Below the pieces are notes generated by a model. It ran no database searches, had not been told where the DNA came from, and was given only the letters and a program-made list of their open reading frames with translations. From NCBI GenBank assembly GCA_003550325.1, contig QKWP01000254.1:33438-97437 (forward strand): a DNA stretch of 64,000 nucleotides. The letters run 5' to 3'. The stretch is from Gigaspora rosea (lineage: Eukaryota; Glomeromycota; Glomeromycetes; Diversisporales; Gigasporaceae). Below, piece after piece: positions 1 to 10,851 of the stretch. Every line of letters starts with the position of its first letter. Within the stretch, counting starts at the first letter, position 1. The position numbers were made by a program, and so were the translations under genes.

Positions 1-272
1 AAACTTCCACATCTTTTGACAAAAAACTCCAGAGTTTTAGCTCTACTACATTTTCTATAGCAACGAAGTCTTCCACTCGGAGAACCAAACCCACAAGGAG
101 AAATCTTTTTCAGCTCTATTTTAGTTATCTCACATGCAATCTGAAGTCCTGTATCCAAGCTGCTTCTAGATAAAGTTTTTGTTATGTATAAAAATACTAA
201 CTACAAAATTTTCATAGATCGATGTTTATGAAAAATTTTGGTTCAGAGGATCATCGGAAAAAGTTCTAAGCT
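1..272 (+). repeat. Dispersed repeat R1, left-truncated by window edge
   Basis: This stretch matches 21385-21655 on the same strand along its whole length with scattered substitutions; shared words include AGATAAAG(T/C)TTTTGTTATGT and AAACCCA(C/A)AAGGAGA. No open frame is kept in either copy. It is a dispersed repeat of unknown class whose left part lies outside the window. Confidence 0.7.
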
Positions 273-555
273 TTTTTCCTGTATATATATTTTTTAATTT
301 TTAATTTATTATTATTATTATTATATTTCTAAATTTTTTTCGCTTGCTTTTTTTTAATAATTGTTAAATGGATACAGATTCTAAAATGACAATTCAGAAT
401 CGATATAAATTCAGAAATAATGCGGCAAGAATACATAAATTCTTTTTATCATTATTAGCAGATCGACTTAAGATTCAAATTGCGTTTATTGCAATTTTAT
501 TTAGATATATTAATTTGATTTATTGAGTTTTTTTTTTTATTTAATGGCATTAGGT
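273..555. other. AT-rich spacer
   Basis: Poly-T and ATT-rich sequence with no gene, paired repeat or motif that I can support. Confidence 0.5.
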
Positions 556-792
556 TCACTCAGTCTTGATAAACTCACCAATAATTACTTCACAGAAAAC
601 TTAATTCGCAGAGAATTAATTTCAGACAAGGTTATTTTGCGGCTGACTAATTCACGGACAAGTCTTTATTTTATCAACAACTAATTTCACAGGTAAATTA
701 ATTCTAGTCATTGTCGTTAGAGTTAAGTTTAAAATTGGTGCAAGTTAAAGAAAATTGTCAGTTAATATATTGAATTTTGAATTAATGATTTG
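556..792 (+). repeat. Dispersed repeat R2, copy 1
   Basis: Similar to 41936-42180 in the same orientation, sharing ACCAATAATTACTTCACAG and GCAGAGAATTAATTTCA, then a common GT(T/C)(A/G)GAGTTAAGTTTA block. No coding frame. The second copy lies inside the large Tc1/mariner-like element at 40183-43027, so the two may mark a shared transposon interior. Confidence 0.6.
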
Positions 793-902
793 TAAAGTTA
801 ATATTTTTGATATGGTGCACCACTAGGTGCACCTATGCACCAAAAAATTTGATGGTGCACCAATAGTGCACCATTAAATTTATATGCGCACCAGCAACCC
901 TA
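793..902. mobile_element. Candidate short hAT-like element with GGTGCACC motifs
   Basis: A 110-bp block packed with GGTGCACC palindromes or close variants (about six). The right end, read inward, begins TAGGGTTGCTGGTGC, which fits the T-A-R-N-G start of hAT termini; the left candidate end is TAAAG. Flanking ATGATTTG and ATTGATTT are similar but not an exact 8-bp duplication, so the left boundary is uncertain. Confidence 0.4.
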
Positions 903-1059
903 ATTGATTTGCTAAACCAAATTTGATGATTTAACTACCAAAATGATCCTTTCAATAAGAGAATTTTAAAAAAAACTCTTTTTAATGATCACTTGTACAA
1001 ATTTCTGAACAAAAGAAAAACAAAAAAATTTTTAGTAAAAGATGAAGCAGCTGCGTACT

Positions 1060-1870
1060 AATACTGGTTTTTATAAAGGTCAACCTTATCTCTTTTTCGG
1101 GAAACTTCTTTATATATTCGACACGCAATCCAGAAGCATCAGTTGTGAAAAATAACAGATAGTGAATGCTCTTGGTACAAGAAATTCTGGTAGAAGTTTT
1201 CTTTCGTCAACAAAAATATTCCAACTTGGCTAGATAGTGAACTAAAAAAATGAGTTTTTCAATACTTTCTTTAAGGTTTTTTGGTTACAAGAACATATCT
1301 GACCATATACTACTACCATATTCTCACCTGAAGCAGTTTTTCTGGAAATTTTGTCAGAAAGTAGTAAATTCAGCATACCTCCTCCAAAAGATCAGCATTA
1401 TTGTTCCTATCCTAATTAGGAAGAAGGCATGCAAGTTGATAAACAGGAACAGATATGTAATAAGACATGATACAGTGGAGTAGGAAAACTGCAGAACTAA
1501 ATTCCAGAATGTTCTTTTGTTTCTTTTATGTATATATAATACTTTGGCAAGACGTTTCCTTGTGCAGTATTATATAATTTTTATCATTAGTTCTAGATTT
1601 TTCTTTTATGCTTTGAGTTTTCTTTTGTTTTTTCTATACCACCTAGTAGCACTATGCTATCATATATTGTGGCTTTTTGCCTCTTTTTTTTTCTTTCTAT
1701 TTGTTTTATTTTGATTTTATTGGGTTTTTCGTTTAGTATTTGAAGCTTTCCCCTTTATATTTTTTTCCTTTACTTCGTGATAGGTTTTTTTACTAGTAGA
1801 TTACCTCTACTTAGAAAGCTAAGAGAAGGAGGTTTAAAAAGTAGACAGTCATGATAAGGCGTTCTGATTC
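1060..1870 (+). repeat. Dispersed repeat R3, copy 1, with degraded coding trace
   Basis: Corresponds in order and strand to 44590-45400: shared landmarks are the region before ATGAGTTTTT, a middle block around 1340-1480, a T-rich stretch and an end with GTAGRCARTCATGATAAG. The middle block aligns with the coding-looking stretch at 44865-45051 but is interrupted by stops here. The 77- and 65-codon frames in this interval are chance AT-rich ORFs. Confidence 0.5.
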
Positions 1871-2081
1871 AAACTAAGTTTGGAACAGTGCAGCAGGTTG
1901 TATTTGAGAATTCGCCAAATTGAGCGAAATGTAAGGTAATGTCAAACTTAGAATTTAAATAATTACTTGTTTTTGGTTTCAAATACAATCATTTTAAATA
2001 AAAGTGCTAGCGAGGCTGCCTAAGTTCAAAAAAAAAAAAATAAGAGAATTTTGGCAAGCCCAAAACTATAAAATCCAATTA

Positions 2082-2247
2082 GGGACATGCCATTTATTAT
2101 GTAATTTTTACTATAGATACATGGTTAAAGGTAGTGATTACGTCTATATATTATATTAATCAATCGGAATTAGATAAAATGATCACACTATACATGAGTA
2201 GAGGTGACTACTAAGTAAAAAATATTACATAATAAATAGTATGCCCC
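2082..2247 (+). mobile_element. MITE, GGGGCATG family, copy 1
   Basis: 166 bp with inverted ends GGGACATGCCATTTATTATG and, from the right, GGGGCATACTATTTATTATG. TTA flanks both sides. Close copies lie at 5873-6037 and 63032-63197. Three-base TWA duplications and G-rich ends fit PIF/Harbinger-type MITEs; the superfamily is inference because no transposase is present. Confidence 0.85.
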
Positions 2248-2416
2248 TTACAAGATTCTATAATCAAAATAGATTTGTATTACTATAAAAGTTCTATTTC
2301 TTAAACTGTAATTTAGACAAATTTGCTTGAATTTTTTAGAAATATTTAAAATTTTTTAAATAAAATAAAATTCTATTAAAAATAAGAAATATATTTTATT
2401 TATAGAATATATATAT

Positions 2417-3384
2417 ATTTTGTGTCAAAGTCCCTGCTATAAAAATAGGTTCTTTTATTTAAGTTTGTGGATCAAGGAGTTTTTTTTGGTACCTAATATT
2501 TGTTACATAAATGAGAATACAACTAGCCACATGTACAACTTTTGGTTGTCTAATTTAAATAGTCTGTCCAAAGGTTCTACACTAGTTGCCATATCTGCAA
2601 CCCAACTAGGAAATTGCCTATTTAAACCTTCTAGTTCTTGTTCTTTCTGCCAATCCTACTTGTATCACTAGTATAGTTCTTTGATATACTAGTCAGTCAA
2701 GATTTGTTTCTGATACTAATGATATTATTTTAGAACTAAGTTCTCCTTGCAAAACACTTGATAAAGTATTCTCTGTCCTATACAGATATTATCTATACCT
2801 TGGTAATTGGTGCTATAGCTGAGGCCAACACTTATAAGACAGAATTATATCTGTTCTCTTACTAATATCTACTTCTGCTTTTGTAAGGTTTGCTCTGATT
2901 TCAGTACCCATTTCTACTATCCTACCAAAAGAGTTGATTCACTTGGCATTAGATATGCTACTATAGTTTTTCTTCTCTTGGTATCTACTTCTATAGTATA
3001 GCCTTTTCCTCCGATATGACTCTGGCAGCTAGGTTGGTAAAGTCCTGTCTCTGAGAATCAATTTTTATTTGATATTCTGGTACCAGTTTCCAATATTTGG
3101 TAGTACTATTAAAGATCTTTGCTATCTTCTTACTTAGGATTTGCCAAATAAGTTTTCATTTTTCTGGTTTCTTGGATTTGTTTATATAATAGTACACAAA
3201 TATGTCTGAAAGCTCCTATTGTAAATAGTGAACCAAAGGATTATATAGATAATATATTTAACCAATTGATAAGACAATAGTTACTGTACTACAGATCTAT
3301 TTTCTAAAGTATCACTAGTAGAATTTGAACTCTAAACCTGCCACTTAGAGGTAACAACTTAACAACTTCTCTAAATCACTATAC
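2417..3384 (-). mobile_element. tRNA-headed SINE-like retroposon, full-length, minus strand
   Basis: On the minus strand the element starts near 3384 with a tRNA-like head: A-box-like TAGAGAAGTTGTTAAG and B-box-like AGTTCAAATTC, then a body of about 900 bp collinear with the copy at 60080-61107, ending near 2417. It is more diverged than that copy. It sits inside the core-C element. The small plus-strand frame at 2420-2671 is antisense to it and not a gene. Confidence 0.75.
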
Positions 3385-3449
3385 TCTTTTATTGAATATT
3401 TTTTTTAAAATATATTTTATAAACTTTATTATAAAAATTTTTTAAAATT

Positions 3450-3636
3450 ATAGCAGCTAATATAGAACCTTTAGGCCGACTACTTAAATCAGATAGCCAA
3501 AAGTTATATGTGTAGCTAGTTGTACCCTCATTCATATAACAAATATTAGAAGTCCGCAAAGATTTCTGAGATCCATATATTTGAATAAAAGACTTCTCTC
3601 TATAGCGGGGACTTTAATATAAAAAAAAAAAATTCT
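3450..3636 (+). mobile_element. 3' fragment of the SINE-like retroposon
   Basis: Matches the last ~180 bp of the 1-kb SINE-like family in plus orientation, from the segment equivalent to GCAGCTAGTGTGGAACC to the terminal GGGACTTTAAT plus an A-run. 5' truncation is typical of target-primed retroposition. Confidence 0.7.
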
Positions 3637-4042
3637 AAAATTAATTAATAAACTTTAAAGCAATAAAAGTTTAAAGTTTTTATTTTAAAATATTTACTAT
3701 AAAATTTTTCTTTAGATTTTTCTAAATTTTATATATTTCTGTTTATAAAAAAAAATTTCACTTCTAATACAAAACCTAATTTTTACAAGTAAATTACAAA
3801 AGTTGCAATAATAAAAGTTGTAATTCTTTTATAAACTATAATACCACGTATTGTATTAAAACAAGGAGCTAGAGCTAATATTTATAGAGTTTGCCAAGAA
3901 TAAGTAAATAATTTTTTTGGATAAAAAATTTTTTAAAAATTGTAAATTTTTAGCTTATAAGGGACTTAAACTTTTTTCTTATAATATAAAATTAAATACT
4001 ACTATAATATAATTCTTATTTTCAAATATTATCAAAAAAAAT

Positions 4043-4578
4043 TTAATTAATTTATAATCCATATACCAAATAGTGAAAATCTATAGTAATATATAGAGAA
4101 TATTAACTATTGTTTATTAAATTTTTGGAATCTGGCATTGTTAAAGCAATAACAGTTTTTTTTACTAAGCTAATCTTTCTTTTCTACTAAACAAAAGTTG
4201 TAGAGCACACATATTCTTGCGATTCTAATAGTAGTAAAATTATTAAAATTGAACTAGTAGATCACAAGATATAGTTAAAAAACATTTTGTGACCATATAG
4301 AGCTTCTATAAATAATAATATTGTTTAAATAGAAACTCTATATGGTTACAAAAAGTTTTTTAATAATATCTTGTGATTCTAGTTCAATTTTAATAATTTT
4401 ACTACATTAAAATCACAAGAATGTGCTCTACAACTTTTGTTTAGTAAAGAAGAAAGGTTAGTTTAGTAAAAAAATTTATTATTGCTCTGATAGTACCAAA
4501 TTCCAGAAATTTGATAAACAATAATTGATTTTTCCAAATATAGTAATATATGCAGCTTCTGCTTGGTATATAGATCAT
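4043..4578. mobile_element. Long foldback (palindromic) MITE
   Basis: Two arms of about 230-260 bp are inverted copies of each other. Outer ends: TTTATAATCCATATACCAA and, read inward from the right, TTCATGATCTATATACCAA; inner arms share AACAAAAGTTGTAGAGCACA. ATTAA lies on both sides and the surrounding core-C sequence becomes continuous if it is removed. A one-arm relic occurs near 38930-39030. Confidence 0.75.
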
Positions 4579-4718
4579 GAATTAAATATTTTAAGTTTTA
4601 AAAAATATAAATCATAAGTATATTTTTAGCAATTTTCTAACTAAATTTGCCTGAATTTGCTTATAGTTTAAGGAATAATTTATTAAATAATTATAAACTA
4701 TTTATATAAGGGCTGTAA

Positions 4719-5195
4719 GGGGCATCCATAAATAACGGTATGTATTCCCACATAGTAGCTTCAACTATATAAAAAAAATTTTCAAAATCTGTATGTTTAT
4801 ATATAAACTTTTACAAAAACTTGAATATCTTGTGACACAGTAATCCGAATTGGATGATTTAGGTACTATTCGATTTGTTTCAGTGAGACGAATCCAATGA
4901 TACCAAAATCATATTGTTTGGATTACTAGATCGCAAGATATTCAGAAAAGATATGACCAATAGTATTTAGCCAATAACTTTTGATCCAGTGATCCAAATA
5001 AAATGAAATTGGCACCATTCAACTCCTCTCACTGAGACGAATCGAATGGTACCAAAATAATTAAATTTGGGCCACTAAGTCAGTTTTTAGACAATTTTTT
5101 CTAAAAATGTGTTATATTTTTTTGACCCTCTACTTATTGGAAAAAATGGTATTTTTTGTCTGACCCCTCTTGTATAACGTTATTTCTGGATGCCC
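4719..5195. mobile_element. TIR element, GGGGCATCC family
   Basis: 477 bp with inverted ends GGGGCATCCATAAATAACG and, from the right, GGGCATCCAGAAATAACG; TAA on both sides. The interior holds repeated inverted modules around GTGAGACGAATC and GGTACCAAAAT. A partial copy in opposite orientation lies at 6595-6857. Confidence 0.75.
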
Positions 5196-5259
5196 TAATA
5201 GATATTATATAATATTATGGGGGTGAGAATAAGCCAAAGTCTTACATTACATATATATA

Positions 5260-5505
5260 ATATATAATTATGAGTTTACTAAAATATACTACTAGTGTTT
5301 AATACTAGTATGTAGTATAATATATAAAAAAATAAACAAAAAAAATAAACAAAAATTGAAGTTAAGTTAGAGTTAATAGTTAGGGGTTAAAGTGAGGCAT
5401 AGTATATAGTGAAATTTCACAAGTAATTTTTTTTTAAAAAAAAGTAGTTTTATAGATAAAATTTTGAATTAGAATGTATTTTTTAAAAAACTAACAAAAT
5501 ACCAA
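5260..5505 (+). repeat. Core-A relic
   Basis: Contains the conserved core seen in several TIR elements of the window: GTTAGGGGTTAAAGTGAGG, then a poly-A/T block and AAGTAGTTTTATAGATAAAA. Its own ends could not be set. See the elements at 6057-6374, 45718-46417 and 54347-54642. Confidence 0.4.
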
Positions 5506-5760
5506 AAAATTTATTGTCCAGAGCGAAGCGAAGGACTTATATTTCTATATGCTTTGATAATTGAAATTACGATTTTGATGCATTCGTAATATAAATATCA
5601 AAACTGTAGTTTCGGCATTTTCCATCTGTAACGCTCCTAAAAAATGTGATTTGTGACATGCATATGTGACCAGATTTTTCAGAGCTTATCAAGTGTATTC
5701 CGTTACAGTTTATGGTACTAACTAAAATTATCGTTATAGGCTCTGGACTTATACCGGTTT
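5506..5760 (+). repeat. Dispersed 'GTCCGGAGCGAAGC' repeat, copy 1
   Basis: Begins TTGTCCAGAGCGAAGCGAAG and continues into a block with CACATGCATATGTGACCAG. The starting motif recurs at 38270, 52630 and, inverted, at 62840-62862. No coding frame is kept. Confidence 0.5.
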
Positions 5761-5872
5761 CCGGTTCCTAGTATTATACAAGATTTTTATACTATACTGC
5801 ATTTAAAAAATATGATTGGTGAAAATTATTATAGTATTGGTACTAGTAGTGCATTTTAGTAAACTTGTATAA

Positions 5873-6037
5873 GGGGCATGCCATTTATTACGTAATTTTA
5901 CCATGGATATATGGTCAGAGGTAGTGATCATGTTTATATGTTATATTAATCAATCAGAATTAGATAAAATGATCACACTATACATAGGTAGAGGTGGCTA
6001 CTAAGTAAAAAATATTATGTAATAAATGGCACGCTCC
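5873..6037 (+). mobile_element. MITE, GGGGCATG family, copy 2
   Basis: 165 bp, about 85-90% identical by eye to the copy at 2082-2247, same orientation. Ends GGGGCATGCCATTTATTACG and, from the right, GGAGCGTGCCATTTATTACA. TAA flanks both sides. Confidence 0.85.
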
Positions 6038-6056
6038 TAATTATATATAGACAATT

Positions 6057-6374
6057 ATTATTTATTGCTATAGCAATGCATTACTACCTTCTAATCAACC
6101 AATTATTTTGGTTGTTTTAATTTTATATTAATTAAAACAAAACAAATAGTAGCAGGTTATAATTAGAGCTAGGTATAGTAGATGTGATAGTTAGAAGACT
6201 CCTAATCTAAAATTTCGCAAAAAAATTTTTTTGCTAAAAAAAAGTATAGTTTTATGGTCAAAATTTTAAGTTAGAAGTGATTTATTAAAAAAAGTTATTT
6301 TGCTTTGATTTTATATTACACCTGATCCTGCATCAATTAGAAAGTGGTGATGCATCACTATAGTGATGAATGAT
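6057..6374 (+). mobile_element. TIR element with core A
   Basis: Inverted ends TTATTTATTGCTATAGCAAT and, from the right, TTATCATTCATCACTATAGT. Interior holds core A: a poly-A block, AAAAGTATAGTTTTATGGTC and TATTACACCTGATC. The end sequence differs from the other core-A elements. Confidence 0.6.
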
Positions 6375-6594
6375 AACTCTTTTATATATATAATTTAATA
6401 TATGGTATTATAATTTTAAACAGTAAAGTATATTTAATGTTCTCAATGTTCTCAAGAACATTCAAAAAAATTTGAAAACACTGCATTTCAAAATGGGTTT
6501 TAGAATATAGTGCATCTGTACTGCAGTGCACACCTTTTATGTTTCTCAAAATTTCTGTATTAGCCAAATAATATTGGTTATGTTTTCTTATAAA

Positions 6595-6857
6595 ATTACT
6601 ATAAAATCAATAGTTTTTTGTGAATAACTATTGATCTAGTGATCCAAATAAAATGATTTTGGTATCATTGGATTCGTCTCACTGAGATAAATCGAATGGC
6701 ACCTAAATCATCCAAATCGGATTACTATATCACAATATATTCAAGTTTTTGTAAAATTATATATATAAACATACAGATTTTGGAAAATTTTTTTATATAG
6801 TAGAGGGGGTCAAGCGCTACTATGAGGGGATACATAATGTTATTTATGGATGCCCCC
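6595..6857 (-). mobile_element. Partial GGGGCATCC-family element
   Basis: Inverted relative to 4719-5195. It keeps one terminus, ending TTATTTATGGATGCCCCC followed by TTA, and the internal module with GGATTCGTCTCACTGAGA. The other terminus is missing. The 61-codon minus frame at 6382-6567 lies in spacer and is not supported. Confidence 0.6.
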
Positions 6858-7332
6858 TTAGTAAAGCTAACTAAAATTTATTTAAACTTCTTTATATGTA
6901 CTGTTATGCTACCTAAAGATCATTAATTTTTAACAAGCAGCCACTATGCATGATCAAAATCATGTATTAAAACTTCAAACGGTTCACCAACATTGAAGAG
7001 AAGTACACGTCTTTTATTAGTAGTTAAGAATTAAGACGTATAAAATTTAAGTGTAACCTCTTCATTTTTTTTAAGTACAGCATTTTTATTTTCTTTAAAT
7101 GCAGCCTCTTCATATTCCTCAAGCTCAGCTTCATCGTTTTCCTCATAAAAATATATCCTCTTCCTCAAGTACGGCTTCCTCCTCTTCTACAAATACACTT
7201 TCTTCATTTTCTACAAAAAAATTATTTATACAATTAAAATTAATACTGGTAAAAATATATTTGGCCTCTTATTGTAATTGAAAACAAGAAAAAAAATTGT
7301 ATGTGTCTTGCAATATTCGACAATGTTCATAC
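6858..7332. other. Non-coding spacer with CCTCTTC-type simple repeats
   Basis: Spacer. At 7060-7215 the plus strand is rich in TCTTC/CCTCTTC words, which creates a chance serine-rich 60-codon frame. No conserved gene seen. Confidence 0.5.
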
Positions 7333-7333
7333 G

Positions 7334-7728
7334 GTGGATTTCACCTAAAGCCAACATATTTTATATATAGGCACCAATTTTTTAGCCGCAGTGTAACCTA
7401 ATTATCCAATAAAAATGCAGAAAAACTTAATACAAATTTAAATTTAATTAATAACATTTAAATTTTTGTTAATAAATTCAAATTTTGTTATGTTTTTTTA
7501 TATATAAACGCCAAAATTTTTGAATAATATATAAATCATATATAAATTTAAATTAATATAATGGTTTAAAAATAAAAGATATTTAAAAAATTTATTGATA
7601 GTTTAATAATTTAAACAATAAGCTATTAAATTATCAAAAAAAATTTTAAATATCTTTTTTTTTTTACAGAGTTATAACAATTTAAAAATTTTTATAATTA
7701 AAAGGTGATGACTTTAGGTGAATTCCAC
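7334..7728. mobile_element. TIR element, GTGGAATTCACCTAAAG family
   Basis: Inverted ends GGTGGATTTCACCTAAAGCC and, from the right, AGTGGAATTCACCTAAAGTC bound 390 bp of AT-rich DNA containing internal inverted repeats around TTAATAATTTAAA. No coding content. Confidence 0.65.
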
Positions 7729-7744
7729 TATAAAAAAAAAAATT

Positions 7745-7915
7745 TTAGATTGTAAAATCAGATCTTACAAAAAAAAAAAAAAAATCTTATATTGTATATT
7801 GATAAATTTAATCCTCTAGCTTATCGTTCATTCATAAAAATAAAAAATTTCGACCAAAAAATCAGATCTTACAAAAAAAAAAAAAATTCTTATATCATAT
7901 AGTGAAAAATCTTTG
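7745..7915 (+). repeat. Two-copy tandem repeat
   Basis: The segment ATCAGATCTTAC plus an A-run and TCTTATAT occurs at about 7757 and again at about 7860, with period near 105 bp. Only two units. Confidence 0.55.
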
Positions 7916-8243
7916 CGTTCAAATTTCTTATTATTGTAAGTATATATGAGGACGAAATTATTTCAGGTTTGAAAACCTGAAATTAAAATTTGAAAATGAA
8001 ATTGTTTTTGATCTATTTTACTTGAAAGACAAAATTATTTGATACTTTTTTTGAATAGACGAAATCATAAGAAACATATCTATATAAATTTTATTTGCTC
8101 TTCTTTATAAAAATTTTTAATTTTCTCTAATGAAGATGAATAAAAAATGGTATAATCACCGGGCTAATGTTAAAAAAAAAAATTAGCATTTATCCTGTAA
8201 CCAATTTTGATTGATTAAAAGGTATTAGAATATCAATTAACAT
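7916..8243. other. AT-rich spacer
   Basis: No gene or paired repeat found beyond a short GGGCTAAT / ATTAGC hairpin near 8160-8190. Confidence 0.4.
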
Positions 8244-8473
8244 ATGGGAGCTTGTCAGTAGAAAGAGGGCTATTAAACTTTGAATTAAAATATCTCAATA
8301 ACTACTAAATTAAATTTAATAATTTTTCCTATATTTTAATTCTATATAGTTATAAAATTAAAATAAAAAATTTTTATTTAATTTGATTTAGTAGTTATTA
8401 AGATGTTTTAATTTAAAGTTTAAAAAAAAGTTACTAAAACTTTTAGCTCCCTTTCTACTAACAAGCCTACCTA
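8244..8473. mobile_element. Foldback element
   Basis: About 230 bp whose two halves are inverted copies: GGGAGCTTGTCAGTAGAAAG on the left against GGCTTGTTAGTAGAAAGGGA read inward from the right, then AACTTTRAATTAAAA and AATAACTACTAAAT in both arms. No coding content. Confidence 0.65.
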
Positions 8474-8477
8474 TATG

Positions 8478-8586
8478 TTAAATGACCTTCTTGGTCATTT
8501 AGGCATTTGAAATGACCAATGACAAGTCTTTTGTCATTTAAGTCATCAGGTCATTTCAAGTCATTGACCATCCTTGTTCTCCACTA
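8478..8586. mobile_element. hAT-like end fragment with AATGACC subterminal repeats
   Basis: At least six copies of AATGAC(C) or its complement GGTCATT lie within 100 bp. Read inward from the right the end starts TAGTGGAGAACAAGGATGG, which fits the hAT terminal pattern. No matching left end or 8-bp duplication was found, so it looks truncated. Confidence 0.45.
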
Positions 8587-9090
8587 CTGGTCTACTTTTT
8601 AACTCCTGCGTATTATGCAAAGAATTTGGAGAAGGACGTTCACCTCTATCCCACGAAATATTGAAGAAATCCGCAAATTGCCGATCAATAATTATAGACG
8701 TTATATATTGTAAATTTAATTAAGCATGTTTAAATCTAACCTGTCATTTAATAACGAGTCTAACATCTAGTAACGTTTATTATTATAATGATAAAGATGA
8801 TAAAGTTAATACAACGTATTAATCAATAATGAACAGATAACCAATATAACAGTATGATATTTTCAAAGCATACTGATAATCGAAAAAAATTTAGAAGGAT
8901 TATTAGTTCGAAAATTTACTAAATATTTAGGTTTAGCAAATCGTATTGAAAGATCTTACTAAGCCTAAATGATATAAAATATCAAGACTTTAATGAAAGA
9001 AAAATATGATTGGTATTTGTATGTTACAGTTAGAGATTGGACATCAAAATATTCTTATACATCACAGTGCAAATAAAAAAGTAATGTGTA
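8587..9090. other. Spacer without recognisable features
   Basis: No open frame of useful length, no paired repeat. Confidence 0.4.
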
Positions 9091-9344
9091 ATACCCGTAT
9101 AAGCGCGAAATAACGCGCAGACAGGGTTGGCAATGGTGCCAATGGAGCTCGATGGTTACGCAAATAAAGCTGAAAAAACTAGTATCCATTGACTCTGTTC
9201 AAAGCCCCATTGACAGCTTCATTGGGCTCCATTGCCAACCCTGCGCCCAGGAGTGTAATTTCGAATTATTGCCTAAATTAAGTTTAATTCGGGCCATTAT
9301 TCAAAATAACGCCCTTAGGCGTTATCTCGCGCCTATACGGATAT
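9091..9344. mobile_element. TIR element with long GC-richer inverted repeats
   Basis: 254 bp. Ends ATACCCGTATAAGCGCGAAA and, from the right, ATATCCGTATAGGCGCGAGA, continuing into TAACGC. A second inverted pair inside (GGGTTGGCAATGG / CCATTGCCAACCC) makes a strong hairpin. The 64-codon frame at 9152-9346 lies wholly inside and is not a gene. Confidence 0.75.
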
Positions 9345-9467
9345 AAAAATAACTTTTATATACCTTCAATAACTTTGGTTATTATATCCTTTAGTACGTT
9401 GGTCTGGCTGATTTATTATTTGCGTTTTAATGCACGTGATTTAGGCAAAATTCAAAAGAAAGTGAGT

Positions 9468-9585
9468 GATAAATTTCTGGGACGATCATTCTGCCGAATC
9501 AGTAATTTTCAATGTTGGTAACTTGCCGATTCGGCTGAATTGTCATCTGTAAATTTTCAGCCGTCCCATAAATGAAAATTTTTAC
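9468..9585. repeat. Foldback element, GGGACG family
   Basis: Inverted ends AATTTCTGGGACGATCA and, from the right, CATTTATGGGACGGCTGA, with a second inverted pair CTGCCGAATC / GATTCGGC. About 118 bp, non-coding. Confidence 0.55.
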
Positions 9586-10851
9586 AGCTGGGGCGATTGG
9601 CAAGCTTTATCTCTAAACCCAATTAGTTTTAGTCTCAAGTCCAATTAGTATTAGACTCAAACTCAATTAGCTGTAGATTTGATGACATATGCCCAAATTT
9701 ATTAGACTTATTTCCAGTTCCGTTAGGCGGGCAAACGAAGCCCTTCATTTATACAAATATATATTGGGGTTCGAGCCAAGGATAAAAATTAGGTATATTT
9801 TTGTGCATGCCTCCGAATTTTCTTAATTAAGGCATGCTCTATATGCATGCTTCGAAATTTTTTTGAAATTTTCTTTTATCACGGTTCTAACTTCTTATTT
9901 CAAGATTATATTTAATTTTTTTTCGCCGTAATTTTCTATCTGCCTATCATTGTTGTTATTTGACCGGCTAAAACACGAAATTTCTATTTCCTCCCCCTTT
10001 CATTTTGATGAGATTGATTAATGGTTGATGTTTTTCGGGACGTGATATACTGTAGAACTTGATGTTCTAAAATTTGGTGTGATAAAATCGAAAATCGAAA
10101 ATTCCGATTTTCTATGAATATTCTGCATTGCTGATACTTTCCTCACCTTCGCGAATTCTAGATCTTGGCTTGAATCATGCCCTATATTGTTATTTTTATG
10201 GGGTTTTCCTACCAAATTCGTATCAGTCAAATTTGTAAATTTTGATCTATCGCTATCACTGATATCTTGTCATCTAATGACCAAATCTTGATGATTTGAT
10301 ACCATTCGAATTGTTTCAACAAGTTGATTCACATGGTACCAAAAAATCAAAGATCTTCTGATTAGGCCACACTATAATCCCCATCTATTTTTTAAAACTT
10401 TAGACATAAGATAAGCACTAATTTAACCAATCAAATTGCAGTATCGGCATTTGACATTTTTTTTTCAGCCAATAGAATCGCTGTATGTGTTTTTTTTTTT
10501 TTTTTATTGATTTTTTACCCCTCTCTTGCAAAATATTTATGTTAAACAAAGAATCAATTTGGAATGGCCTTACTAGATCAACATAGGAAAATCCCGTAAA
10601 TATATACAGTGTGAGCAATAGAATATGAGCAATAGAATTTAGAATAAATAGGATTTTATTAAATTGACAACTAGATTATAATTAGTACTAATTTAGTAAA
10701 AATGAATAGAAGAATAAAAGAGCTATAGAATTTATTATGTACATAGTTACAATTTGGTGCTATAATTATAGTTGTTGTAATAAATGGTTGAAATGTTTTT
10801 AGCTACAGAATTTGACATATATGTTGTATATATAATTAAAAAAAACTTATT
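9586..10851. other. 3' flank of the ERG7-like gene; no gene seen
   Basis: Contains AT-rich sequence downstream of ERG7 (transcript end expected within the first few hundred bases below 10852), a relic of the ATTCGAATNGTTTCA module near 10270-10350 that is shared with 4719-5195, and a T-run near 10490. The small minus frames at 10018-10230 and 10418-10618 have no recognisable similarity. Confidence 0.4.

Larger units (their letters stand above)
2296..4676 (+). mobile_element. Core-C TIR element carrying three nested insertions
   Basis: Ends (TTCTTAAACTGTAATTTAGA on the left, TATAGTTTAAGGAAT on the right) and interior match the uninterrupted 660-bp element at 53561-54220. The extra length is a minus-strand SINE-like element (2417-3384), a plus-strand SINE-like 3' fragment (3450-3636) and a long foldback (about 4043-4578). 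Removing these leaves sequence collinear with the other copy, which makes the nesting order clear. Confidence 0.75.

Noticed and set aside
7099-7281. Serine-rich 60-codon frame
   Set aside because: Arises from TCTTC-type simple repeats; no start context or homologue recognised.
9152-9346. 64-codon plus frame
   Set aside because: Entirely inside a TIR element and overlapping its terminal repeat.
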